Origin: a virus
IMG/VR virus record: IMGVR_UViG_3300025127_000053
Location: 1-52,869 of that record
Strand: one strand, 5' to 3'
Length of the DNA: 52,869 nt
Every line of letters starts with the position of its first letter. Positions within the stretch are counted from its first letter, which is position 1. A program made the position numbers and the translations under genes. This document shows positions 28,901-35,257 of the stretch, in pieces. The notes beneath the pieces were generated by a model. That model saw nothing but the letters and a program-made list of their open reading frames with translations. It did no database searches and was not told where the DNA came from.

Positions 28901-31102
28901 ACCACAGCTACTAATACAAATACTACGTTAACGTTTTCAAAAGTGCTACCCGGTAGTGAGTTTGGAAGTGTCCTATACAACAGATACTGGCCTTGTGGTA
29001 GCAGGGGTGGTCCTCAAGCCAGTAGTTTGGAGGAATACACAATAGCTTCTGCTTCTTGGAGCAAACCGGGTGATTATGACCAAATGGGCTTAAATTGGGT
29101 AGATGACGACGATGACGGTAGTTACTCTGTTTCTAGCGGAATCAGCTCGTCCACCTCAGATACAAAGAGAAGAGCCTTTGGATACCGTATCGCTGTACGG
29201 CAAGCCTACAACAGACCCAGATGGGGTCTTCTCCCAGCTCGCGCTGTCTATGAGGGAACTGCCTCTGGTAGCGCTTTTAACACCACAAACTACGATTCTG
29301 GCCCAATAATCCAGATGGAGAGCCATGGAAGCATACCACTCACTTACACGGGCATACTGGAGAGAAGCACGAATTTCACTGGTATGCTGAACAACGACAT
29401 AGCTGGCCATCAGGTGCGTTACGCACAAGGAAGAAGGATGACACGGCCTTTCGGTACACCGTTACGCACGCTTAGAAACCCTGCTACTGATACGTCGGCT
29501 TCTACAACTGTACAAAGAGACTGGTGGGGCGATAGTGAGCCAAAGGGCATTACAGAGCTATCTGAGGCATCTCAATACTATTTGGTAGATTGGTGGGGTA
29601 ATGAGCGTGGAGAGGACGTAAGGCGTGCCCCAGTGCGTGGATTCGGTATCAGACCAGCATGGGACTGTGGTAATGCATACAAGATGGGTAGCAATACCCC
29701 GTTCGATAGAATCTGGAATAATGGAAAACCGCTTTTCAATGTCAAAAACGTAATTGATTCCAGTGGAAATGTAAGTGTTACAGCAGATTTTACCGTTCCT
29801 AGATTTGGAGGCACACAAAACGACTCCAATCTAAACGGTAGTAACAATGACCTAGTGGACGTATTCTCCCCTGTACATTCACTTAGGGTGGGTTGCATGG
29901 GCAACGGGAGGGGTTCTAGATACCCTACATCCTTCAACGAGTGCATTTTCACTGATGTTTCAGTCACAGATGAAAAAACTGGTGTAGTCCTCAGTTCTAA
30001 CACTAGTGAGCCAACTCTTGGCGCTGGTTTCACAAGACCCCGTAACGATGTACTGCAAGCCGATGAGATAAAGCGTGGCATAAGCTCAAAGCTATCAATC
30101 TCAGAGGATGGGCTTCTCAAGCCAGAGGCTAACGTGGGAGGCAGAACAGACACCATAGTAGGCTCTAGCAAGCATCTGGAGCCAATAAGCAGGACCAGCC
30201 CAAGAATAGGCATAGACGCCCCCTTGTATGACGGATTGGAGGAGAATCACGTAGCCATCACAACAGAGGCACACAGCCTCCACACTGACCGTAACATGGG
30301 ACAGAGAGTGTCTTTGAGTGCATCACTACAAAGAGATGCCAGAACTGCAGCTAATATAGACATACCAACGTCTTTCTCTAGGCAGTCTGATGGCTCGTTA
30401 GCCTCTGGAATTTTAAGATTTTCACACACAAACTCATTCAGACCGTATGGTGGTTCCTACATCTTGGAAGTCAGAAGTTACGCTGGTTCCTTTGATGACA
30501 CTGGTTGGGGTAAGAACAACATTGCCGCCCCTACAAAATCATCCAATCCATATCAAAACGCCACTAGAAAACTCACAACAAAACCAAACAACAGAACCGA
30601 TAAGTCAGTAAAATTCCTAATTAGACCGATAAGACAATTGGACAACAGACATGTGGAAATGTACAGACTGAATGATAATTTACACTCTAGCTCACCTCAA
30701 TACACACTAGGCTATCTGAATTTCACATCTGGTGGCAAGTACGGTTACTTCAATTACGAAGTGGACAATCCAGCTAGCTCTTCTTTCTATGTGGGCTCAT
30801 CAAATCCGAATGCCAACGGCCCTTACTACCCAGTTGTCTTGTTCACGAGTGATTACGGGACTGTAAGCTCACAGGGCCCTACAATACAAACAAGTGAGCA
30901 ATCTTCCTTCGACAACACCGATTTGACAACTGGTGTTGGTAGATTATTGGTGTCTGAGAACACCTTACAGCATCACAGGGCTGATTCAGTGAGAGCTGGT
31001 GACTTCTCGGTAAAACCAAGATTTTCACAAACTCTCCATCCGAAAGGCCACAAAGGTGATGTAACATTCGGAACTGATGACCATAGCGGGGACTCACCAT
31101 GA
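13964..31102 (+). CDS. Giant 5712-residue virion protein with N-terminal LamG-like domain
   Basis: One uninterrupted reading frame of 17.1 kb, about 600 kDa. Residues ~5-225 form a LamG/concanavalin-like jelly roll: AFFFDGVSDSIVVP, EITIETWLMPDQGG, then a strand pair RIELYVNGVLMARKI and NLYIGGKGGEYRGVIEAI. The rest is rich in Gly, Ser, Thr, Asn and aromatic residues, looks mostly beta, and has no long coiled coil or obvious membrane span. Four copies of a ~65-76-residue domain with SGTGIP lie at residues ~677, ~2509, ~4167 and ~4916. Its place between distal-tail and hub genes points to the tail tip, baseplate or side fibers; host glycan binding is likely for the LamG part. I chose ATG 13964 after the upstream stop; ATG 13946 is possible. 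The hub gene overlaps by four bases (ATGA). Confidence 0.8.
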   Translation: MTVLGRRNHAFFFDGVSDSIVVPQGDFSSIGKTNPEGQEDIRGLLNPEPRGGSESITSGLFNEEITIETWLMPDQGGTVLEKSGQYKLSVGKIQEAAPATFTIELTNGEAVESHTITTGSHNGTRYTGAIYPLSEQNGMFDTKDSGLNRNHRPLLNVVATYRSGRIELYVNGVLMARKILKDKSLKLATSSENLYIGGKGGEYRGVIEAIHITNDFNPDFTARTAPLRRASTMLLYRFEEPITTYDDVYTLASSASSGATSISISTTEAAALATKLTGSSVTSGTITFTSSPYTSGNYKVLQSTSSGVTQHDVAHVPYNLLLKPVGVNDLTQAPTSLPPERVRLQSINVGTGALTVASIHLDYNTASNGQRGLLHDHASGVQFVVIGADLLLDSGTGKPYQPPHYSSKAIDRTGQMVIDEGPLGQHGFVYSSQMAISTDSPNNPYAVTWPTTISTELSIGHSGRHTLNHVDGHHYLRMLPKPNEEIIDMEINGVADKYKALYVDSQQGIAEQLPVNTEVSILRNVGQFTVNRVVSSTTVNTIYNSHQSTGSTANGMRKLIAIGGTKFDFTPFFLKAPIHDKGATLDSTVRTHHLRPSKTSRVAILNVPALSGSDYNMSPYVEIHYNAIDLSGASMATENNVACLMVEKTVPAGDTAIGTGGAATTIYDLIDAQMGTFTDATCDTNHTSGLSDGSTTSVRHITMDSTSSLVVGMEVSGTGIPSGAFVSAINNSTAFTLSQDTTATNTNTTLTFTRVGLTLHAPGGYIDINTDDFAHKQELLNPHSLSGDNSEGFDADLTLDESLTPGSGYTPYASDTNTNTTPSVIEDSTSKTTTHESSFHKLFFDPLPSEKDLVDFSDFQRMDVVSSGSNAGEPDVLVTSSNSPIYESFDIIDNVEINTVDSNMRLIIHPSDRARTNQLHYAQDALNTKGTPNEVSIHYMMSRAKVKGVLEEDNVEGRSYTTVECWGLQNNIGSRNISAISSGSPDSNVVKEIEPNAPVVSVTLGGPGQGGVDTKPTFTKSPFSHKPFSTRRAYAVATKQFEYNHISGAFIITVQPLNNQSSDMKSWGTFGFPNSGRVYFADGSSAKYDSRSLTTFTFSNATAGSGDFITSDGNEFTGILPLLKNIGVTTNSATGVSGTFAFNATLFSEPDFGDESMIDNGTNVNDRMFQSLSDISHDYQLGTQYASTRALVEIPFFSNQFFDNPDSGTFVGPGNAFKIHLDATHTAHTYNPSPVGRRPKGIEPADREANSAYSISIAKGEHVPYSRIVKWDSSNRRIYVEDASKYPNPPDNSGRTGSFKNLTSVPRYRRAFLSSGEWVVYESVDTSNNYLTVPANLSYVFSTNFLNELRRSERLPLLVGLHDDTATAMASDVYTPSSDFENRGEYYYDQASAMTQGGNVDYGLRQYVSAVSFKSGPETNPHAPRVEPKRAKGEIVGINAEKTTTDGGNTYVVSLSEEDFARFPNLGSRNSNTASGGTIGSLLYEAVVDVNGTEYRFHYYGHLDEISGTSSNTAIPNSAIVIAHYEKTGSYFTPSDLIGSEVVLKQRTRRIMYDEYIAAYAGGSFTNNIPPALSTVDPLYRELLNNIYFGAVFDSSVSGGGGTTLTVTGTNSVNDLFDFNVRKDDKIFYKYADGLGDVRVGFLGTVTEHIADTNALKFEIDTTNLHSTVTTQLAADGGAQIGVLVNDFKDVDAVLNATWLNPYAPGGLRDGDTIWANMSYNNPHAVEGLFAKSRGVYNEGEVWSEFNGGEGTLAASNPRDSIPLENFLIGANALETARNYAQHVNRTIEENYVSLGLSASLAPTVAYVDPYLANEGHARVLLYDVVHDREFIAFQDIHMQVQSSADATHIGWNRHVVQGSPAALTDLATHLPATNGAAPYAWTTQIDVANGFPSQNRYIRSTQQSKFIESAYAHDLANKQSDDLTGQTVYSDNATQNNYSRLFGKAHGHHVHVGFSINGPLSNQSYSFSTPPRTQESVTTLNRAIDRHSLSRKSARSFIDSLVKFREVSGKSLRDPSTFFDTPDGTRVIPAFLCLKGIRSSSLDLSSHAEANQSSGLRGIKHLPQWTDMDFVRRLTIDAGEIAEKEGVVDVLSGVTEIVRKINQYGALNARMSKRTIEVFDGGLSRATGRTITSTVEVAGGSAHDPAVWWDVNQAFTSTDSGTHMGYLRAHLGREVEDADGNIGHTIVIHSTVPGASGRNFCVWLDNSTSQTTYKPEFLIGHGGRWRNFWALPDEREGENMHPAPMPLDKNGRPFAPITTLKQYIDSDESGEDVVSVADIGTEEKTDFMSISDVISGKNHNSINRDSFDLEGSTSTLVNGLRIGKRAISRINFGGLVATGVPGWAPVAGTWGFGKNGESTYNARYGSSSTTRTYSSHISANMLDEENIGKGQLYGFRFRDHLGGEHGIRFIYSRRGQVFANTNTKTPDTLQDEICVFFDDRSSSQGGFTVGTSMMGSGDATGRLVSSFTDQSWRGARWNAKPAPEIAVRMSLAFASTSFTATLSAPYRFTDATCDYNNDPTITMDSTAFLVPGMAVSGTGIPTGATVSSITNATTFELSASTTGGSVTNGTLTFTHPHPDILGYLGFPLENGVLQMTDAVTSQDDEVGRVVSYERRDGNTFYNVQNAPATSGTDIKLVSPTINWSCLVTDELMSAVTAAAINKEDANSVTFFDCTSMYAADGRTFGEWGVTPDAIQIVAFNTERNVTPLSKLFSAVVAPDLGIQAAHLEFGEIQKAELTADGVWDFGTNDAFTDAEIDAGMRIDCGYIPKTLLEIRTKGVGPNTNTATPVFVDSDNNPVSTVAWRKNLTGESYTSVSGDHIIPKIDNPILQIDRSEFTDSNWATDNQFKTVTNAYHFLIPASSFVSGDASRSIGQKAVVYLDNEKYAVVESVNDSASFASNNSMKWFSDTEVNWPSTRPAQDEFLHLHLERKFAGIRSIGSVFSEPIVLFRGGKSSPDHSVPLFFGGGFSGVVMDVNDGSNNDYSQFYTHPYANGPTGTAGIQNANEISTSFAMLDCNAILAFFPGTALLNQHRASALPPFFNKDNVLSTDLDMGGTTYAAGVVKAKAVPLVLRFPHPTARYDDHVNGVDNKTTYLVFGPGQAFPIREETSVSNPKEPHPGRVITTGNSFSKVPLMTKAFHNHINNEDRDYLPPDKTEYLTNAAYHWRAMVNWESPAGYPLGRTYKQRPSHGRMYGQMIWDESTFDDRTQPLRHTPFIGYGIAMAADTVFHMDGGFHPGGSWLDDQLTFNPPKNDARISVSGYSKINPTAFRVAGAMLKSIVTGSTTIADKDTDMEYIAVDATRCQNGEELATVLGAAINTFPGKGALKAIGGTHMPSMGNAMRQDRYGWIDIGAATGTYQNSNYPYYIESVATSNRDLLENLPASGWIRGDIDNSSTTNAASYACYFMKQIILSGTDFKARFYLAPNRKENVSSADANFLHDNTGVTPSSSKNLYVWSKSGVIRYDNESGSGREHMTQVHFSGIVDAVDRTKPVGAVGWHGERYSYLNSLKITTSVTKNTTTTNTTGYAAGLGAYHPFLNFSPYGSAGTVMNTYGQLPLIAPLFGSPESTPPIDGGQSATNQKGYIETDLTQSVNIYTDNIFSSSSYGRSYNYKDAEDAAPNNLFSDPTNYVMSHANTSNTSILPDELQKSQGVYTSAFLVVSYESELALVAKRDRDGTSAVGDWLYLRQEEDISDSGTTIWDDRIHGQDRYTAPANAGPNVEALIADGTAVPVDTIDANWIDDLFPTGGTPAYKYMHGAVSSDTNLSNATPDRAKTGDLIHDLDFSPGSFNLQSDEAERNVAEDKYSGTAYTAETGFSNQYWLSDVNGFQTQKKFAAKNFSVENIVWKRMDGGNLSLPTLDARGLGAVPFVTRVKSNTKYLTGEKIYGNVRFSFETTNSAMMPVLQAQEISQPQLSEKNIFNVKNILQIPNEEIQFEEILVVDDAGQEHVIEGGSPLGTIIRTFNLSQFTSQETTTVFDAGLGVFSNVTENKTGPALANSGLKPRLAVQLPNPDSIPGNLVVRSGFDPIQAYQNETFGSGGMQHPGDNSTRLSSFYDTTYGIGQGHPTYEEVGWEHYDPVNEKSKVGGLDVATLKNSYELHDRALFFHVTKMGHSSTHRYPNVYTTGSNSAANDVEAQTLTFVSFSSGVVTVNAAPNVHVWKRTFTDATCDYNNSTSVSIDSTASLVIGMQVSGTGIPTGATISSISNSTSFELSAATTGGSVTNGTLTFKETRDFGSREENDDRRYMRLYNPTTGESGVATYTGISGSTFTGVKADANFTTLAATSDTMYLVPSFYIPAGSNRFFAARRLRDHAEVSGNSPDMAHTEYITSVTNAYDRYTKPVMTPMPYPRMGHHYVNATQPMLPGHWAHPVYQSLYKKHRAEQNMLRQTMDGKILSDAIKASAENVPTKSDLSIGNSINPMEAEINFSAINAAPSGPSDLHGGAFTLMFETAVKWDGYGVLGSQGDAGTINKAGGHSITLQAASSYTLANHFPDPAEVGAYQIVIQPNLFSNQLGGADDTTYALTAQQVNTVIGIKHDESNTGAMTLVLARSTEADVRGCEVMINEMMLDINPDFGSQFTNIPKLLLYNPYGVNLNESPSFSRRGFPYSPMFSDSTPGVTLNVPWWSVLFANIASDDLSNDEGFRGLAQSAPHNYYSHSRSTYGSIGNTLTMQGYPTIYPDIYSHILQNTSNIPTCIVQSFNTSTRKITVDNASSFPSLPRFGKHLQYTGKDGKTYSAPYTSRSGFSASEINIPTIFTLPSTATSTNFLNNIFDGAEITLSSTYNTISENTYAKDRTKSIFATNLDDIKLGTRDTNNLNPPDAFLCLWHENLGRPYTIFSESTSRAWNAEPVDADRYNALPEHYETIHYHSATYAMSLGPFSLKVKAQKTSDATGGVHTVDANNEAGGIGVFTDNTCDTNHTSGLSDGSTTSVRHITMDSTSLLSIGMGVSGTGIPSGATISAINSSTVFTLSQDTTATNTNTTLTFSKVLPGSEFGSVLYNRYWPCGSRGGPQASSLEEYTIASASWSKPGDYDQMGLNWVDDDDDGSYSVSSGISSSTSDTKRRAFGYRIAVRQAYNRPRWGLLPARAVYEGTASGSAFNTTNYDSGPIIQMESHGSIPLTYTGILERSTNFTGMLNNDIAGHQVRYAQGRRMTRPFGTPLRTLRNPATDTSASTTVQRDWWGDSEPKGITELSEASQYYLVDWWGNERGEDVRRAPVRGFGIRPAWDCGNAYKMGSNTPFDRIWNNGKPLFNVKNVIDSSGNVSVTADFTVPRFGGTQNDSNLNGSNNDLVDVFSPVHSLRVGCMGNGRGSRYPTSFNECIFTDVSVTDEKTGVVLSSNTSEPTLGAGFTRPRNDVLQADEIKRGISSKLSISEDGLLKPEANVGGRTDTIVGSSKHLEPISRTSPRIGIDAPLYDGLEENHVAITTEAHSLHTDRNMGQRVSLSASLQRDARTAANIDIPTSFSRQSDGSLASGILRFSHTNSFRPYGGSYILEVRSYAGSFDDTGWGKNNIAAPTKSSNPYQNATRKLTTKPNNRTDKSVKFLIRPIRQLDNRHVEMYRLNDNLHSSSPQYTLGYLNFTSGGKYGYFNYEVDNPASSSFYVGSSNPNANGPYYPVVLFTSDYGTVSSQGPTIQTSEQSSFDNTDLTTGVGRLLVSENTLQHHRADSVRAGDFSVKPRFSQTLHPKGHKGDVTFGTDDHSGDSP
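15992..16219 (+). repeat. SGTGIP domain copy 1 (type A) in the giant protein
   Basis: A 76-residue unit starting FTDATCDTNHTSGLSDGS and ending TNTNTTLTF, with core GMEVSGTGIPSG followed by SAINNSTAFTLSQ. It matches copy 4 closely in protein while many third codon positions differ. GMxVSGTGIPxG units are familiar from phage fiber proteins and likely form a small beta domain. Confidence 0.8.
21488..21685 (+). repeat. SGTGIP domain copy 2 (type B) in the giant protein
   Basis: A 66-residue unit starting FTDATCDYNNDP and ending SVTNGTLTF, with core GMAVSGTGIPTG followed by VSSITNATTFELSAST. It is shorter than copies 1 and 4 because the insert between TCD and the MDST segment is missing. It is most like copy 3. 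Confidence 0.8.
26462..26659 (+). repeat. SGTGIP domain copy 3 (type B) in the giant protein
   Basis: A 66-residue unit starting FTDATCDYNNST and ending SVTNGTLTF, with core GMQVSGTGIPTG then ISSISNSTSFELSAAT. It differs from copy 2 at a handful of residues. It sits next to a Trp-Lys strand in an otherwise unrelated context, so it looks like an inserted module. Confidence 0.8.
28709..28936 (+). repeat. SGTGIP domain copy 4 (type A) in the giant protein
   Basis: A 76-residue unit starting FTDNTCDTNHTSGLSDGS, with core GMGVSGTGIPSG then ISAINSSTVFTLSQDT. It pairs with copy 1, lies 12.7 kb from it, and is embedded in a visibly AT-richer part of the gene. Confidence 0.8.
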
Positions 31103-32493
31103 GGATACAATCGACCAAGGGTGCTTTTTCCGAATCGCTAACTGAGGTTATGGTAGATATCAGAAAACCAGTCTTTGTTGACAACGCTCTGCACTATGGA
31201 AAATACGAGTCCCAACAATCTGAAAAACCAAAAGTCACAATCTCCACAACTTCCTACAGAGTATCAAAAGAAGGCAGTTACAGGATAGAGGAAGAGGAGT
31301 CCTCTTTGCTTGTGTCACACACAAAAACTCCGGGTCATACCTTTGAAGATAATATTTTTACTCCATACGGAAATGACTCTTCATCAGAACTTTTGTATGA
31401 TGCTAATAATTATTTAAACCGACTTTTAAGAGAAAAAATAGAGGTTTTGGATAAAAAAATAAGAGTTCACCTACCAAATATGAAAAATGAAAATCTGTCA
31501 ACATTTGGTTTTTCTGATGAGGTGAAAATGGGTCAGCCAATAAACGTAGGATTTAGAACAACTGACTTGGCTTTGGAAATCGGCAAGGAACTAGATGGCA
31601 CAGTAACGTCTTTTTCAATAGGCGAACCTCTGTCTGTGGCTAACGCAACAACACAGAGGCAAAAACACAGCAAGACTTTCTTCGCTCATAATTTCAACAA
31701 TGCCAGCCTGATGACAGCTCTCACAACTTTGGGAAGAAGGGATAACAGAATTTTAGATTACGACATGCATGGCAACTTATTGTTCATACCTTTCAACTAT
31801 TCTAGAAAACCACATTTCCTATCAGCGAGTTTGAGAACGGACAGTGAAAATACCAACACAGTCGATGACAGTGCGAACAGAGTTACAGTAATTGGTCGTC
31901 AAATTGCCAAAAATGACAACTCTTCTGTTACTCTCAATGACGCCGCTCAACAAGGCAGGTTCAATATCGAAATTGCAGAGGAACCCATGCCGCACTTTGA
32001 TAATTCTATAATGTCAGAACAGGAGTCAAGGTCCGTAGCAAGACAGATACTCAAGGCAAACAGACTCCTAGCAACGAGAATGGAAACAAAAGGCCATCCA
32101 AAATCTTGGTTCATAAGACCGGGAGAGATTGTTAGTTACGGCAACAGAAAATATGTCGTCATGTCAGCTAGCCACATGTTAGCCTCACAACTAAGCGACT
32201 TTACTTTCCTTACACTAGAATCAGGTGCTGATACAGCAATCAGGTCCGTGTTTGAGGACGAAGCGATAGCTGAAGAGATAACCAGCGATGACCTAAATGA
32301 GCAAATAAAGCAAGTTGACTACGGTTTCTTTGATGAAATTGATATAAAGACCACCCTTCTCCTCACTGTGACAGATGTTAGCGGTACACCTCTTCTAATA
32401 GGCCGTAACGCAAACAGAGTCAGTATAGGCGGTAGTGCAAAAACGATTGGACTCGGTAAAAAAGAAGCAGATGAGAGGTTTTTGGTGTTCTAA
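31099..32493 (+). CDS. Tail hub / baseplate hub-like protein
   Basis: 464 residues, coupled to the giant gene by an ATGA overlap. The middle part has a helix LYDANNYLNRLLREKIEVLDKK and a segment LMTALTTLGRRDNRILDYD with LLFIPF. Towards the end come NRVTVIGRQIAKND, a helix SRSVARQILKANRLLATRME and a strand pair IRPGEIVSYGNRKYVVMSASH. That late order resembles late-control-D or gp27-like hub proteins, where a barrel follows a long helix. The C-terminal ~100 residues are acidic, then Gly/Ile-rich. Hub proteins close the tail tip under the tape measure. The call is moderate because the motif match is by eye only. Confidence 0.55.
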   Translation: MRIQSTKGAFSESLTEVMVDIRKPVFVDNALHYGKYESQQSEKPKVTISTTSYRVSKEGSYRIEEEESSLLVSHTKTPGHTFEDNIFTPYGNDSSSELLYDANNYLNRLLREKIEVLDKKIRVHLPNMKNENLSTFGFSDEVKMGQPINVGFRTTDLALEIGKELDGTVTSFSIGEPLSVANATTQRQKHSKTFFAHNFNNASLMTALTTLGRRDNRILDYDMHGNLLFIPFNYSRKPHFLSASLRTDSENTNTVDDSANRVTVIGRQIAKNDNSSVTLNDAAQQGRFNIEIAEEPMPHFDNSIMSEQESRSVARQILKANRLLATRMETKGHPKSWFIRPGEIVSYGNRKYVVMSASHMLASQLSDFTFLTLESGADTAIRSVFEDEAIAEEITSDDLNEQIKQVDYGFFDEIDIKTTLLLTVTDVSGTPLLIGRNANRVSIGGSAKTIGLGKKEADERFLVF

Positions 32494-32840
32494 TGGCAGT
32501 TAATGATTATTTGAAGAGACTCTTGGTGGAGACTATCGCCAATAACATAAACGAAGTCAAAGTAGGTTTCGATGGTACACCTGCAACTAGTAGCGATGGC
32601 TCACCCGGAAAACCAGCCCCTGTGACTCTCACCCCCACCGTCAAGATACTTGATAGCAATAGCCTGTTAGTGGAGGCCACACTACCCACAACAGAAAGCT
32701 ACGATGAAACTATCAAGGAAGTCTATGTTCAGATGAGGGACACCAGTGGCTTCACACCAGTAAGCAGACACGTCTTCGCTCCAATTCTCAAAACAACTGA
32801 GAATGAAATAAAAATCCAATTATTGATAGAGGTGAAATAA
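32493..32840 (+). CDS. Small baseplate/fiber-attachment protein, unknown
   Basis: 115 residues joined by TAATG to the genes on both sides. An N-terminal helix (DYLKRLLVETIANNINEVKVG) is followed by a Gly/Ser/Pro loop and beta strands (KILDSNSLLVEATL, EVYVQMRD, VFAPILKT), ending in a strand IKIQLLIEVK. The size and location between hub and fiber genes fit a wedge or adaptor that holds fibers. No family recognised. Confidence 0.55.
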   Translation: MAVNDYLKRLLVETIANNINEVKVGFDGTPATSSDGSPGKPAPVTLTPTVKILDSNSLLVEATLPTTESYDETIKEVYVQMRDTSGFTPVSRHVFAPILKTTENEIKIQLLIEVK

Positions 32841-35257
32841 TGTCAAATCCGTTGAAAACACACACAGACAATTTGCAGGATGGGGGATTCATATTTTCCT
32901 CATCACTGACTAACATGCTAGAAGCAGCTCATGGAAACGGCGTTTTCATGCTAGAGGACTATGCAACTGGCTCTGGTATCAGAAACACCCCTGCCTCCTT
33001 ATCAGGTGCAGTGTCGAAAGTCGATGCAAGCACAATCAGAATAAAAGGAGGATTCGCTGTAATAGACGGCTTACTAGTCGATTTTGCTGGTGGATACTCA
33101 TCGAACGCACCAGCAGACACATTCAATGTCGATTTGGATAATTCAAGTTACGGCTCTGCCCTGACTACTGGCTCTGTAATATTCGTGGTTTATGTCACAA
33201 CCGACAATTCTACGGGCGTAAAGAGAATAGGGATAGAGAGAAGCAGTGCCACTACCAGTTTCCCAGTAACACCAAGTTCATTCTTGAACGAGGGAGGCGC
33301 ACTCGACGTTGACCAAACTGTGGTACTAGCTTTGGTAAAAGCTGATTATACCAATAATAGCACAACAATGAAAATAGACATTCAGACAATCTACGATGTC
33401 AGGACCTTCATCAGACCTTCCCCAATCTATCTCGGTAGGATGTCCACTGGCGCAGTTGGCGCCACAGTGAGTGATTCCAACAGAATCAACGAGCATCAGG
33501 ATTTGGATGGTATGCAGGGTGGTGGCACTGAAAACGGGGCATTTACGGCCTCAAACTTAGGAGCCCTCTGGATGAGCAGTGACCCTGCTGGCGAGGATGT
33601 CTTGTTTTTCTCAGGTACTCAGGGTGGTTCTAGGAGAACCCATAGGCTTGGACCCAACAAGGCCCTAGTCTCTAGTCCTAGCAGTGATTTGACGTTTGAG
33701 TACGATGGTTACAACTTCTTCATACTCACTCCAAGCAGCGCAATAACTCTGACTCCTGATACAAGCGATTCGGCATTCCCGCCCGGACACGTCGTTTATG
33801 TCAGCAATCTGCACTCCAGTAACGCAATAACATTTGAGAATGGCTCCAATGACATAACGATAAACGGCAACTCAGGTGCTGTGATAATCTACAACGGCAC
33901 TGCTTGGTACACCGCTTTCTCCTCTACATCAGCATCCACGGCGGCATCAGGGGCTTCTGGACTTATACAACTCAGTGATGGGTCTAGCGGTTTCACTTCC
34001 GATACTGACCTCTCATTCACTACAGGCACTAACACTTTGAATGTCGGTGGACCTATCATTATGTCCGGCTCGCTCCTGAAAGCGCCAACTGGTCTTGAGT
34101 TTACACCAACCTCCAGCAATCCCGGCACTGCCGCCAATACACTATGGAAGGACAGTAGCAGTGGTTATCTGAAATTAAACGCTGATGCTGTTCTGACTGC
34201 TGGAAATTTTGCGACTTTGTTTGCCACAAGCGCAGTAGGAATACACTCCCTGACTGCAGCCTCAATAGCATCTGGCGATTTCCTCGCTATAGCTGATGCA
34301 ACCGATTCTAATACCACAAGAAAGGAATCAATAGACGATATTGCTACGCTATTCGCTGGCACGGGATTGACTGCATCTAGCGCTGTAATAGGCATTGATG
34401 CGGCACAACCGACTATTACATCGATAGGACCAAGCGATGCAGCAGTTACGATAGGACAGAATCTAATTGTAACAGGCGACCTAACTGTTAGCGGTAGCAC
34501 AACCACAATCTCAAGCACCACTATCACTGTGGATGACAAGCATGTGGAACTCAACGCAGTCGATAGCCCAAGTGATGCTAACGCTAACGGCGGTGGACTC
34601 ATCCTCAAATCTGCAAGCGATAGAAGCATTCTATGGAGCGAAGCCAACAGCGCTTGGACTTTCAATCAACATATATATCCCAGCACTACTAGTCTTAACA
34701 TAGGTGCAAACGGTACTCGTTTTGATAACGGATACTTCAACACTGTGTACGGTGCTGGAAACTTCTCAACGATAACAGGCTCAGGCGATGTGGCAATAGA
34801 CACTGACACACTAAAGGTTGATGTGAGCAACGACAGAGTTGGTATCAACCAAGCAACACCATTGGCTCCACTACAGATAGCCAACTTGGGCTTTGGTGAA
34901 GCCACAGGCACTTTGTCCAATACCGACAATGTTGACACTAGCGACAATATTACAATGGCTCTGTTTGACATATCTGAATTCCGTTCAGCCAAGCTTCTGA
35001 TAGAAGTCGATGGTGAGGATGGCTCAGGCAATAGAGTGGTTGAAGCGGCAGAAGCAATAGTCACCCATGATGGCTCTAGTAATGGTAGAATAACAACATA
35101 CGGCGTTGTGCAATCAAACGCCAGTCAAACACCTCAAGCGACTTATAGCGTCACTGTAACAGGCGGTAACCTTAATTTAGTTATCACGCCAGCGGGAATA
35201 CATAATGTTCAGTTCGATGCGAGAGTCACTTGGCAAGGGATGGTGACAACAACATGA
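32840..35257 (+). CDS. Tail fiber protein 1
   Basis: 805 residues. The N-terminus (MSNPLKTHTDNLQDGGFIFS) and following ~330 residues look like a baseplate-attachment and collar-like part. Then comes a Ser/Thr/Gly-rich shaft including GDLTVSGSTTTISSTTITVD, a type common in marine phage fibers. Residues ~479-530 (AIADATDSNTTRKESIDDIA to DAAQPTITSIG) are shared with fiber 2. The last ~100 residues (FDISEFRSAKLLIEVDGED onwards) form a beta domain that also has a counterpart at the end of fiber 2. Receptor recognition is the expected role. Confidence 0.75.
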   Translation: MSNPLKTHTDNLQDGGFIFSSSLTNMLEAAHGNGVFMLEDYATGSGIRNTPASLSGAVSKVDASTIRIKGGFAVIDGLLVDFAGGYSSNAPADTFNVDLDNSSYGSALTTGSVIFVVYVTTDNSTGVKRIGIERSSATTSFPVTPSSFLNEGGALDVDQTVVLALVKADYTNNSTTMKIDIQTIYDVRTFIRPSPIYLGRMSTGAVGATVSDSNRINEHQDLDGMQGGGTENGAFTASNLGALWMSSDPAGEDVLFFSGTQGGSRRTHRLGPNKALVSSPSSDLTFEYDGYNFFILTPSSAITLTPDTSDSAFPPGHVVYVSNLHSSNAITFENGSNDITINGNSGAVIIYNGTAWYTAFSSTSASTAASGASGLIQLSDGSSGFTSDTDLSFTTGTNTLNVGGPIIMSGSLLKAPTGLEFTPTSSNPGTAANTLWKDSSSGYLKLNADAVLTAGNFATLFATSAVGIHSLTAASIASGDFLAIADATDSNTTRKESIDDIATLFAGTGLTASSAVIGIDAAQPTITSIGPSDAAVTIGQNLIVTGDLTVSGSTTTISSTTITVDDKHVELNAVDSPSDANANGGGLILKSASDRSILWSEANSAWTFNQHIYPSTTSLNIGANGTRFDNGYFNTVYGAGNFSTITGSGDVAIDTDTLKVDVSNDRVGINQATPLAPLQIANLGFGEATGTLSNTDNVDTSDNITMALFDISEFRSAKLLIEVDGEDGSGNRVVEAAEAIVTHDGSSNGRITTYGVVQSNASQTPQATYSVTVTGGNLNLVITPAGIHNVQFDARVTWQGMVTTT

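Noticed and set aside
29578-30213. A 211-codon open frame on the minus strand inside the giant gene
   Set aside because: It lies entirely within the plus-strand giant gene, has Leu/Ser/Pro-rich low-complexity composition typical of an antisense shadow, and no ribosome site or promoter.
34165-34665. A 166-codon minus-strand frame inside fiber 1
   Set aside because: Antisense shadow of a Ser/Thr/Ala-rich fiber gene; the translation is Ala/Val/Ser/Leu-rich without domain features.
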